Virus record (IMG/VR): IMGVR_UViG_3300037041_000161
Coordinates: 1-26,007 of that record
Origin: a virus
DNA length: 26,007 nt
Direction: 5' to 3' (one strand)
Part shown: positions 8,267 through 13,327 of the stretch, piece by piece
Position numbering within the stretch: the stretch's first letter is position 1
How the letters are laid out: the number at the start of each line of letters is the position of its first letter
Program-made: the position numbers and the translations under genes
The notes under the pieces: model-generated
What the model was told of the DNA's origin: nothing
What the model saw: only the letters and a program-made list of their open reading frames with translations
The model's database searches: none

Positions 8267-8821
8267 CTTATTAAAAACCATCAAAGTGTATCCAAACCAC
8301 GACGCATTTGTTGCGGCTTCTCGTAAATGCTTGGTATGTTTCTCGTTATACTTAAATCCACGGTCGCAAATGTCTGCAATTATGTAATCGTTATTTCTAC
8401 AATTAACGTGTCCGCTCCCGCCTTGGCCTTCAATTGCCCACGAAATAATTAGCGTTTTTCTAACGTGCTTGGTTATGTTGGTAATAAATATGTCCTCAAA
8501 TTCTGATGGGATATGTTCGCCAACTTCCAGCGACAATACTGCGTCGAATTTCTTTTTTAAATAGAACGGCTTAGATAGGTCTAGGACGCTGCCAATACCT
8601 TCCGTTAGTGCTTCCGTATTCGGATTCCCATCGAACGCCTCCACGGTCAAATTTGATGCCTTAAACGCCTTCGCATAGTCTCCCATCCCGCACCCAAAAT
8701 CGACAACGGTTTTAATTTCGTTATCCAAAAGGTATTGCGTTAGCGCATTGGCTAGACTGCGGTCGTGAATGTGTCCAGTCCCGTCGGTAGTTTCCCAAAA
8801 TCCTAAATTATTTATTTGCAT
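8261..8821 (-). CDS. SAM-dependent methyltransferase, class I
   Basis: 186 residues from the ATG at 8819-8821. The longer frame to 8893 starts with TTG and would translate through the terminator at 8843-8869, so it is rejected. Motif I (SAM binding) is VVDFGCGMGDY (39-49), the acidic post-I strand is VEAFDGNP, and motif II is FDAVLSLEVGEHIP (92-105), as in Methyltransf_11/23-type enzymes. It lacks the DPPY/NPPY of adenine DNA methylases and the PC motif of cytosine ones, so a small-molecule, sugar or protein target is more likely than DNA. It stands alone between two terminators, like a moron gene. Confidence 0.82.
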   Translation of the reverse strand: MQINNLGFWETTDGTGHIHDRSLANALTQYLLDNEIKTVVDFGCGMGDYAKAFKASNLTVEAFDGNPNTEALTEGIGSVLDLSKPFYLKKKFDAVLSLEVGEHIPSEFEDIFITNITKHVRKTLIISWAIEGQGGSGHVNCRNNDYIIADICDRGFKYNEKHTKHLREAATNASWFGYTLMVFNKV

Positions 8822-8842
8822 ATTTTTTTTTTTTAAAGGTAG

Positions 8843-8869
8843 AAAAAAACCTCGGCCACGCGGCCAAGG
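8843..8869 (-). terminator. Rho-independent terminator upstream of the methyltransferase
   Basis: On the minus strand CCTTGGCC (8869-8862) pairs with GGCCGAGG (8857-8850) around loop GCGT, with one G-U pair, followed by seven T (8849-8843). The G-U pair is allowed only in minus-strand RNA, and only that strand has the T-tract, so direction is clear. It ends the transcript of the XRE/83-aa unit only 22 bases before the methyltransferase ATG. Confidence 0.85.
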
Positions 8870-8910
8870 CTTTTCAGTCAAACAAAAACCCAAAATAAAC
8901 CTATATTAAA

Positions 8911-9162
8911 CTATAATAACGTAATTACTTGATTGGTCACATTTCCAGAAAAGTCGCAAAGCTTTCCGTTTTTTTCAAACTTTACCTCTTTTTCTCTGCC
9001 TTGGTAAGCGCTGGCTAGTAGTCTAATCTGGCGCTGGACCATTTCAATGTTTACAAATATGCCTTGGCCTTTGTTACTCCATGCGGACCAGTTGCCGTCC
9101 CTTAATCGGTATCTAATTTCTAACGAGTAATCAAGCTTTAATTTCGGCAATCTTTGAGACAT
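8911..9162 (-). CDS. Hypothetical protein, 83 aa
   Basis: Not assigned to a family. It is a small basic protein, mostly beta/alpha, with LEIRYRLRDGNWSAWSNKG, an amphipathic helix NIEMVQRQIRLLASAYQGRE, and KEVKFEKNGKLCDFSGN. The charge pattern suggests a soluble protein; there are no membrane segments or cysteine clusters. It follows the XRE regulator, separated by a 69-base structured spacer (9176-9233), and is followed by a terminator. Position at the end of the regulator unit suggests an early or regulatory role; this is inference only. Confidence 0.7.
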   Translation of the reverse strand: MSQRLPKLKLDYSLEIRYRLRDGNWSAWSNKGQGIFVNIEMVQRQIRLLASAYQGREKEVKFEKNGKLCDFSGNVTNQVITLL

Positions 9163-9175
9163 ATTTTTAAATTTA

Positions 9176-9233
9176 GAGGTTACCCGTTAACAACTCACAC
9201 CAGAATTACGGGCGGGTCTGGTCGCCTAACCTC
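9176..9233 (-). other. Structured spacer between XRE gene and 83-aa gene
   Basis: A 58-base segment is closed by a perfect 7-bp inverted repeat, GAGGTTA (9176-9182) with TAACCTC (9227-9233). Inside, ACCAGA/TCTGGT (9199-9204 with 9217-9222) forms a 6-bp stem that competes with CCCGT/ACGGG (9183-9187 with 9208-9212). On the minus strand it lies in the leader of the 83-aa gene and overlaps the XRE stop. No T-tract follows on that strand, so it is not an ordinary minus-strand terminator; a T-rich run follows on the plus strand. Confidence 0.5.
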
Positions 9234-9432
9234 ATTTTTTTATTTTAATTATAATTTCTAACCCTAACGCGTCACAAATTTTACGCAAATTGTGAACGCT
9301 TATAGATTCAAAACCATTTTCAAATTGGTTAATAGGTTGGTGGCTTAATCCAATTTTTTGCGCCAAATCCAGCTGCGTAATGTTTAAATTTTTACGGATT
9401 TTTCTAATTAGTCGCCCTTCGTCTAAACTCAT
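9232..9432 (-). CDS. XRE-family transcriptional regulator (HTH_3)
   Basis: 66 residues, almost only the DNA-binding domain. A classical Cro/CI-type helix-turn-helix spans about residues 18-40 (ITQLDLAQKIGLSHQPINQF), followed by ISVHNLRKICDALGLEIIIK as in XRE proteins. There is no peptidase or oligomerisation domain. It is preceded by a tRNA-like structure and a good promoter and sits between the replication operon and the late packaging operon, a fitting place for an early/late switch regulator. Confidence 0.88.
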   Translation of the reverse strand: MSLDEGRLIRKIRKNLNITQLDLAQKIGLSHQPINQFENGFESISVHNLRKICDALGLEIIIKIKK

Positions 9433-9451
9433 TTTGGTTTCTTTTATTTTG

Positions 9452-9556
9452 TAGTTAGGGCAAGATTAAAACTTGCACGAATACCTAAGGTTATCTCAGT
9501 ATTCCATTACTTTTAACAAGCAGTTCCAATGCGCGTCTAATTCCGCCACCTAACTA
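9452..9556 (-). ncRNA. tRNA-Leu-like structured RNA, degenerate
   Basis: On the minus strand an acceptor-like stem AGTTAGG/CCTAACT (9555-9549 with 9459-9453; 7 bp perfect, extendable by one T-A pair) is followed by TG, a D-arm GCG-GAATTAGA-CGC as in class II tRNA-Leu, a 5-bp stem CATTG/TAATG, a long variable-arm hairpin (GAATAC...GTATTC), and a T-arm GCAAG-TTTTAAT-CTTGC. The base after the acceptor is A, as in tRNA-Leu. It departs from a working tRNA: the D-loop lacks the GG pair, the anticodon loop has 17 bases instead of 7, T-loop C56 is T, and no CCA is encoded. A promoter (9562-9594) would start transcription at its first base. Confidence 0.6.
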
Positions 9557-9561
9557 TATCA

Positions 9562-9594
9562 CAAATATAAGTTTTTAATTATTATCCAACCAAA
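9562..9594 (-). promoter_or_regulatory. Promoter for tRNA-like element and XRE regulator
   Basis: Minus-strand -7 box TATATTTG (9569-9562) fits TAnnTTTG exactly. A TTG lies 17 bases upstream (9589-9587) and a TTTTG 21 bases upstream. The string GTTGGATAAT precedes it, as at the 11881 promoter, with the same 17-base spacing. The expected start (about 6-7 bases downstream) is at about 9555, the first base of the tRNA-like element. Confidence 0.65.
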
Positions 9595-9608
9595 AGCAAA
9601 GATTTTGT

Positions 9609-9950
9609 TTAAAACGGCAATAGGTTGTAAATCCCCATTTGTATAAATTCGTCGCCCTTCTTTACAATGCATTTGCGCACGTTTAACTCAAAAACGTTTT
9701 TATCGTTAAAGCCGTATTTCTTTTGCGCAATATCCAAAAGCAATTTAACGGGGTTATCCAAGTCGCTTGCCTTGTTGCTAAAACCAAAGAAAAACTCAAT
9801 CCTTAGCATTTGCTCGGTTTCGATTTTTGCCTTTGGCATACTTAGCAAAATAAATTCCTCGTAAGATTTGTAAGCTGGAGTCTTAAATCTGCGACCTTGC
9901 CACGCCTCATTTACGCTTAGCGGTTTGTGGTTTAAATTAAAGATAATCAT
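9609..9950 (-). CDS. rusA: RusA-like Holliday junction resolvase
   Basis: 113 residues. Matches the RusA family (PF05866): PLSVNEAWQGRRFKTPAYKSY near the N-terminus, then the metal-binding aspartates in SDLDNPVKLLLD (D63, D65) and in YGFNDKNVFEL (D83). Length is close to E. coli RusA (120 aa). As a dimer it would cut four-way junctions made during phage recombination or replication, matching the ERF and Gp157 genes of the same phage. Its ATG overlaps the stop of the small membrane protein gene upstream (ATGA). Confidence 0.87.
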   Translation of the reverse strand: MIIFNLNHKPLSVNEAWQGRRFKTPAYKSYEEFILLSMPKAKIETEQMLRIEFFFGFSNKASDLDNPVKLLLDIAQKKYGFNDKNVFELNVRKCIVKKGDEFIQMGIYNLLPF

Positions 9951-10123
9951 TTACACCACTTAAAAACCAAGTCCATTGCAATGGTAAACAATGCAACCAA
10001 AACCATAAACAAAAGTCCAAATTCGACTTTGTAATGCATCAAAATAAAAATACCTAGCACCGTGTTAACGGCGCTAAATAGATTCTCTTGGCTAGGTTTA
10101 AAAAGGTAAAGTATCCTTTTCAT
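9947..10123 (-). CDS. Small membrane protein, 58 aa, two predicted TM helices
   Basis: An open frame from the ATG at 10121-10123 begins MKRILYLFKPSQENL and contains two hydrophobic stretches, about residues 17-29 (FSAVNTVLGIFIL) and 36-55 (FGLLFMVLVALFTIAMDLVF), ending KWCK. It overlaps the upstream gene by 26 bases and its TGA overlaps the RusA ATG by 4, filling an otherwise empty gap exactly. That packing argues for a real gene. Function unknown; it may be a superinfection-exclusion or membrane-anchoring protein, but nothing in the sequence proves this. Confidence 0.65.
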   Translation of the reverse strand: MKRILYLFKPSQENLFSAVNTVLGIFILMHYKVEFGLLFMVLVALFTIAMDLVFKWCK

Positions 10124-10403
10124 ATTTTTCGATTATTTCTTTTTTAGCTACAACTGGGACCCAGTCGTTTTTTTCCTTTGGCTTATTCTCTAAATTGTCC
10201 TTTTGGTAAAGTTCCAAATAATGCGTTGCCTTGCCTTCGACCTTTTGCGGCTTTTCCTTAATGTCTAGGTTGACCCATTCGGTATCGTTGTCATTCATGT
10301 ACTGCAATAACTTTTCTAAGTCGCTGCGGTTTTGGCTAACTTTCCACATTTCGCCATACTTTGTTGTAATTACTTTGGCATTACCGCCGAAAATCTTTCC
10401 CAT
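10098..10403 (-). CDS. Putative single-stranded DNA-binding-like protein
   Basis: 101 residues, no confident family. It starts MGKIFGGNAKVITTKYGEMW with alternating beta strands (KVSQNRSDLEKLL, WVNLDIKEK, THYLELYQ) that could form a small OB-like fold. The C-terminus KYEKDTLPF ends with the D-x-(L/I)-P-F signature of SSB tails that recruit replication and repair proteins. It lies between a replication gene and a resolvase, consistent with an SSB role. The tail is seen; the fold and function are inferred. Confidence 0.6.
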   Translation of the reverse strand: MGKIFGGNAKVITTKYGEMWKVSQNRSDLEKLLQYMNDNDTEWVNLDIKEKPQKVEGKATHYLELYQKDNLENKPKEKNDWVPVVAKKEIIEKYEKDTLPF

Positions 10404-10415
10404 TGTTTTAGTTGT

Positions 10416-11045
10416 TTAAATTAGTTTGTCTAAATTTTTATTTTCTTTAATCGATTCCAAAATAAATAGTTTCCAAATCTTATTCTTTGACTTGGCGCCG
10501 ACTGAGGATTCCTCGACCCAATGTTTAGTTAATCGCAATTCTTTGCGCACTTCTTTTTCAATTTCCTCTAGGTTGTAAAGCCAAGGTTTTAAAATTCCTT
10601 TTTCTTGAAACTTGTTAAACCAATTTACGCCCCACTCCGCAATATCTTTGCAATATCCCGTTTCTTTGGCGTGTTGGTAATTCTCTCGAAAAATTTTTTT
10701 ACCAATCTCTAGCCAGTACTCGATTTCCTCGGCGCTCGGCTCTTTGTCTTTGTTGTTTTGGTTTTGTATTTCCATTACAATTTGGCTTTGGTGATGCTGG
10801 TAATATTGGTTAATCCAGCCGTTTACTGTCTTTTCGTTGACGTGGTAAAAATCGCCGTACTGGCCCCTAAGTCCAGCGTGCAAAATGTAGTCTACGCGTT
10901 CGTCTGTCATCCAACCAAATTTTTTAAATAGGTCGTTTAGGCATTCGATTAATTCGGTCGCGTCTTGCTCTTTGTACTCTTTAAATTGTTTAAGACCGCA
11001 AACAAATTCCATTTTTTGCAAGTGTTTTAAAATTGTCTTTTTCAT
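10416..11045 (-). CDS. Hypothetical protein in replication operon, 209 aa
   Basis: Not recognised. It is a mostly helical, charged protein with a central segment MTDERVDYILHAGLRGQYGDFYHVNEKTVN-type region (around residues 46-75), a helical stretch EEIEYWLEIGKKIFRENYQ, and a basic C-terminus. No Walker motif, zinc ligands or membrane segment is visible. The ATG overlaps the DUF4373 initiator stop by 4 bases, so the two are translationally coupled. This placement suggests a helicase-loading or replication accessory protein, without direct evidence. Confidence 0.75.
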   Translation of the reverse strand: MKKTILKHLQKMEFVCGLKQFKEYKEQDATELIECLNDLFKKFGWMTDERVDYILHAGLRGQYGDFYHVNEKTVNGWINQYYQHHQSQIVMEIQNQNNKDKEPSAEEIEYWLEIGKKIFRENYQHAKETGYCKDIAEWGVNWFNKFQEKGILKPWLYNLEEIEKEVRKELRLTKHWVEESSVGAKSKNKIWKLFILESIKENKNLDKLI

Positions 11046-11782
11046 TGCTCTTTTTCTAATTCTTGTTTATAAAGTTTTGCAAATACGTTTTCTTTTAAGC
11101 TTTCTTTTTTTGGTATTGGGTTCCCTCTTTTTACCCAATTAAAAAAATGCTCCTTTGCAAGCTTTTCGTTTTCTTTAAAATCCGCTTTTAAAATGCATTC
11201 TTTTCTAAAGGTATTTAAATGGTCTTGAACTTCTTTTAAATCGGCTTTCCAATTTATTGCTAATCCTTCCAGCCAAAGTTTATTATTCCATAATTCACGA
11301 AAAATCGCATTATGTGAATCCTCATTTACTTTGTTTTCTTTTTCTTGATTTTCTTTAATTTCTTTTCCTTTACTTTCCTTTAATTGCATTGCATTCGCAT
11401 TGCGTTCGCTATGCGTTGGCATTGCGTTCGCATCGTTATCCTTATTCCAACGTTTCTTGGCCGATTCTCTGGCCTTTTCGGACCTTTCTTCTTTCAATTC
11501 CATGCGTTTTAAAAGGCTTTCGCTCCATAAATAATCATCTTCAATTTCAAATAAATTAAAATCGTTTATTAACTTTTTAATGCTATCCTCATGCGTTTGC
11601 AATGCGAATGCAATGCTTTTGTAATGCGTTCGCATACGGTGGTCGCTTTCGTTTCTAAGCAATTCAATTAAGGCCCAGAATAAGCCGTAACCCTCCCAAC
11701 CCATTTCCATCCGTAGTTGTAAAATCTTTGGGTCATCTTTCGCGTTTGAATCGTGCGAAAAGTAATAAGCTTCTTTTTTCAT
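11042..11782 (-). CDS. Replication initiator-like protein, DUF4373 (Lin1244/Lin1753-type N-terminus)
   Basis: 246 residues. The N-terminus YYFSHDSNAKDDPKILQLRM followed by GWEGYGLFWALIELLRN and a winged-helix-like region to about residue 95 is the Lin1244/Lin1753-type phage replisome-organiser domain (PF14297). A basic linker SEKARESAKKRWNKD follows, then a low-complexity stretch rich in N, A, M, K and E (about 110-155), and a helical C-terminal domain. It is the first gene of its operon, sits behind a leader with a terminator hairpin, and contains 11-bp repeats like those of a lambda O-type origin. Confidence 0.82.
   Translation of the reverse strand: MKKEAYYFSHDSNAKDDPKILQLRMEMGWEGYGLFWALIELLRNESDHRMRTHYKSIAFALQTHEDSIKKLINDFNLFEIEDDYLWSESLLKRMELKEERSEKARESAKKRWNKDNDANAMPTHSERNANAMQLKESKGKEIKENQEKENKVNEDSHNAIFRELWNNKLWLEGLAINWKADLKEVQDHLNTFRKECILKADFKENEKLAKEHFFNWVKRGNPIPKKESLKENVFAKLYKQELEKEQ
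11386..11433. repeat. 11-bp tandem repeats (origin candidate, cluster A)
   Basis: Units start at 11386 (GCATTGCATTC), 11397 (GCATTGCGTTC), 11408 (GCTATGCGTTG) and 11419 (GCATTGCGTTC), exactly 11 bases apart; a fifth at 11430 is weaker. An 11-base period is not a multiple of 3, so it is not simply a protein repeat, and it places each copy on the same face of the helix. Location inside the initiator gene matches lambdoid origins. Confidence 0.65.
11595..11631. repeat. 11-bp repeats (origin candidate, cluster B)
   Basis: Two inverted units lie side by side: GTTTGCAATGC at 11595-11605 and GAATGCAATGC at 11606-11616; the latter is the exact reverse complement of the unit at 11386. A forward unit GTAATGCGTTC (9 of 11 matches) lies at 11621-11631. 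With cluster A this gives a facing arrangement about 160 bases apart. Confidence 0.55.
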
Positions 11783-11789
11783 TGGAAAT

Positions 11790-11821
11790 AAAAAAGCCCA
11801 ACAGGTGAGAGACTGTCGGGC
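11790..11821 (-). terminator. Leader terminator before the replication initiator
   Basis: On the minus strand GCCCGACAG (11821-11813) pairs with CTGTTGGGC (11804-11796) around loop TCTCTCAC, with one G-U pair, followed by six T (11795-11790). It ends only 8 bases before the initiator ATG, so it must be regulated or leaky. Its loop is complementary to the loop of the upstream hairpin at 11841-11874. Confidence 0.85.
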
Positions 11822-11840
11822 GGTTAGGTATCAACCTAGG

Positions 11841-11874
11841 GAATTATTCTTGCCTCTCACCTCAAGAATAATTC
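11841..11874 (-). promoter_or_regulatory. Leader hairpin with loop complementary to terminator loop
   Basis: A perfect 12-bp stem, GAATTATTCTTG with CAAGAATAATTC, encloses loop AGGTGAGAGG (minus strand). GTGAGAG in this loop is complementary to CTCTCAC in the terminator loop, and nine bases (AGGTGAGAG with CTCTCACCT) match if the terminator stem opens. Between them a 5-bp hairpin TAGGT/ACCTA lies at 11825-11838. The predicted transcript start (about 11874) coincides with the first base of this stem. Confidence 0.65.
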
Positions 11875-11880
11875 AATACA

Positions 11881-11908
11881 CAAATATAATTCTTTTTGAA
11901 TTATCCAA
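11881..11908 (-). promoter_or_regulatory. Promoter of the replication operon
   Basis: Minus-strand -7 box TATATTTG (11888-11881) fits TAnnTTTG exactly. TTG (11908-11906) lies 17 bases upstream in the string GTTGGATAAT, which is shared with the 9562-9594 promoter at the same spacing. It overlaps the end of the 49-aa HTH gene. Confidence 0.7.
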
Positions 11909-12050
11909 CGAGGTAACGCTTCTTTAGTTGAAAATATACGCAAGCGTAACTAACCCCTAGTTCCAAAGCAATTACCTTGGTCGGAGTACGGTCTTGCCAT
12001 TTTTCAAAGATTAACTCTTTTTCGTATTCGGTTAGGTTGCGTCGTCTCAT
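11901..12050 (-). CDS. Small HTH protein, 49 aa
   Basis: An open frame from the ATG at 12048-12050 starts MRRRNLTEYEKELIFEKW and contains a helix-turn-helix-like segment TKVIALELGVSYACVYFQLK (about residues 25-44), resembling homeodomain-like HTH domains of small regulators and resolvases. Its ATG overlaps the stop of the HTH_39 gene upstream (ATGA). Its stop lies in the promoter of the replication operon. It may bind DNA locally, but the target is unknown. Confidence 0.7.
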   Translation of the reverse strand: MRRRNLTEYEKELIFEKWQDRTPTKVIALELGVSYACVYFQLKKRYLVG

Positions 12051-12256
12051 TTTTTCAAGAAATATCGTGCAACTCGTTTACCATTTTCCAACGTAACTAT
12101 TTCAGTTACCACGTTTAGACTCTGGTCTCTAAGGTCCGCAATTCTAGCGGCAAGCCTAAAGCAACCGAACTGGTTTAAAGCCTCTAGCTGGGTAATTGAA
12201 TATCCGTTTAATAACCAGCCTTTAATTAGCGCGTTTTGTGAGTCGGTAGCTTTCAT
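12047..12256 (-). CDS. HTH_39-like DNA-binding protein, 69 aa
   Basis: The pattern ALIKGWLLNGYSITQLEALN followed by QFGCFRLAARIADLRDQ matches the helix-turn-helix family HTH_39 (PF14090), common in phages and integrated elements, which combines a winged helix with the FG-x-x-RLAARI-x-DLR helix. The C-terminal strand TEIVTLENGKRVARYFL would be the wing. It starts 4 bases inside the stop of the previous gene and overlaps the next small HTH gene. A role in regulating the early operon is likely but not shown. Confidence 0.8.
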   Translation of the reverse strand: MKATDSQNALIKGWLLNGYSITQLEALNQFGCFRLAARIADLRDQSLNVVTEIVTLENGKRVARYFLKK

Positions 12257-12555
12257 ATTTCAGCGAGTTTTTCTATTAGATTTTTGGCTTGATAATAAGC
12301 GGTATAAAATTCTTCCTCTGTTATTTGCTTTAAACTCATAACGTCTAAGCCGTGCAATATGTCAATTGAATAAACCACGATTTTAGGGTATAAATATAAG
12401 CTATATTGTAAAACGTCCTCGCCGTAGTAAACCACATTTATGTAGGTTTTTTCGTCAATCAATTTATAGTAATCGCCGTTACTGCGTAGAAAGTAGCGCG
12501 GAATTATAACCGTGCTGGTTGTTGTTGTGCTGATTTTTAAAGTTAAATTTTCCAT
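12253..12555 (-). CDS. Hypothetical protein, 100 aa
   Basis: Not recognised. It begins with a threonine-rich beta segment (LTLKISTTTTSTVIIPRYFL), continues with several tyrosine-rich strands (NVVYYGEDVLQYSLYLYPKIVVYS) and ends with a helix (EEEFYTAYYQAKNLIEKLAE). There are no cysteines or membrane segments. Its start context ACCTATGGAAAA is shared with other genes of this operon. It is coupled by a 4-base overlap to the HTH_39 gene. Confidence 0.72.
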   Translation of the reverse strand: MENLTLKISTTTTSTVIIPRYFLRSNGDYYKLIDEKTYINVVYYGEDVLQYSLYLYPKIVVYSIDILHGLDVMSLKQITEEEFYTAYYQAKNLIEKLAEI

Positions 12556-12576
12556 AGGTGTGTTTTAGTTAAAATG

Positions 12577-12666
12577 TTAAAGTAATTTAAGGCCAAGCAT
12601 ATAGCCGAGCGCAAAGAATGGCGATAATGCCACAATAAAGTAAATAATTTTTCCAAGTGTTTTCAT
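12577..12666 (-). CDS. Very small membrane protein, 29 aa
   Basis: An open frame MKTLGKIIYFIVALSPFFAL followed by GYMLGLKLL. It is one hydrophobic helix with a basic N-terminus. Its ATG overlaps the stop of the 51-aa gene upstream by 4 bases (ATGA) and has the operon's CCTATG start context. These two facts are the support; length alone would not justify it. Function unknown. Confidence 0.5.
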   Translation of the reverse strand: MKTLGKIIYFIVALSPFFALGYMLGLKLL

Positions 12667-12818
12667 AGGTACATTTTATAAAAGTCCATCATTTTTTTAG
12701 CGGTTGGCCAGTCAATTGTACCAATTACCGCTTCAGCAGAATAAAAATCGTACATATACTTAGCGCCTTTTTTTGTCATTGGCCCATATTTAGGGCCGAA
12801 TTGGGTTACTTTTTCCAT
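12663..12818 (-). CDS. Hypothetical protein, 51 aa
   Basis: An open frame from the ATG at 12816-12818 begins MEKVTQFGPKYGPMTKKGAK and continues with a tyrosine-rich helical region ending in KMMDFYKMYL. It has the ACCTATGGAAAA start context seen at 12555 and 14551. It is soluble and basic with no recognised domain, and it fills an otherwise empty 320-base gap together with the 29-aa gene. Confidence 0.6.
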   Translation of the reverse strand: MEKVTQFGPKYGPMTKKGAKYMYDFYSAEAVIGTIDWPTAKKMMDFYKMYL

Positions 12819-12875
12819 AGGTGTTTGTTTAAATGTTTCGTAAAACTAATTAATAAATTATAAATGCCAATTTTT

Positions 12876-13208
12876 TTAAACCTTTTTCTCAATCATTTTT
12901 TTAGCCTCGGCCACGTCTAGCAACTTTCTAACCTTGCGAAATTCAAGCTTTTGGTCCTCTGCTATTTCTTTGCAGTCGTACCCGTAGGTCGCCAGCGTTA
13001 GAATTCTACTAATTTGGTGGTCCGTTAAAATGTTAAATATGTTTTCGTCCATTAATTTGCGCGGGTAAATTTCGTGTAGTTTCATTTTGGTATAAAGCAA
13101 ATAGCCTACTTTCTGGTCGTCTAGTCCAAGCGCCTTGGCTATCTTTTTGCGAGTTAACCCCTCTAAGTAAAGCGCCTTAATTTTGTCCATCATTTCATTA
13201 AGTTCCAT
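12876..13208 (-). CDS. Putative DNA-binding protein with two HTH segments, 110 aa
   Basis: Two helix-turn-helix-like segments are visible: ALYLEGLTRKKIAKALGLDD (about 12-31) followed by QKVGYLLYTKM, and LATYGYDCKEIAEDQKLEFR (about 72-91) followed by KVRKLLD. Both have the sigma-region-4/homeodomain-like helix spacing. A tandem HTH of this kind may bind direct repeats or act as a small transcription factor. It overlaps the 45-aa gene by 19 bases at its start. Confidence 0.7.
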   Translation of the reverse strand: MELNEMMDKIKALYLEGLTRKKIAKALGLDDQKVGYLLYTKMKLHEIYPRKLMDENIFNILTDHQISRILTLATYGYDCKEIAEDQKLEFRKVRKLLDVAEAKKMIEKKV

Positions 13209-13327
13209 AGCCTTTCGAATGTTTCGTTAAATGGTAATTTCTCTTTGTCGTATGTTGAGGCGACACCTTTTGGCGCCAAGTCTGCGGGCCGTTGTATAAA
13301 CTTGCCCAAGTATAAGTGTGGTTTCAT
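13190..13327 (-). CDS. Hypothetical protein, 45 aa
   Basis: An open frame from the ATG at 13325-13327 begins MKPHLYLGKFIQRPADLAPK and ends with a helix RLWNLMK. Its ATG overlaps the stop of the 63-aa gene by 4 bases (ATGA) and its end overlaps the next gene's start, so it fits the gap exactly. No domain recognised. Confidence 0.6.
   Translation of the reverse strand: MKPHLYLGKFIQRPADLAPKGVASTYDKEKLPFNETFERLWNLMK

Noticed and set aside
8822-8893. 24-residue N-terminal extension of the methyltransferase
   Set aside because: Begins with TTG and would be translated through a terminator stem; the ATG at 8821 gives a normal class I methyltransferase start.
9176-9233. A second tRNA or tRNA-like gene
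   Set aside because: The closing stem has 7 bp like an acceptor, but the total is only 58 bases and no D-, anticodon- or T-arm order can be drawn.
12831-13233. Direct repeat AATGTTTCGT(T)AAA near 12832 and 13218 as an operator pair
   Set aside because: Only about 13-14 bases in AT-rich spacers, with no symmetry and no clear relation to a promoter; too weak to claim.
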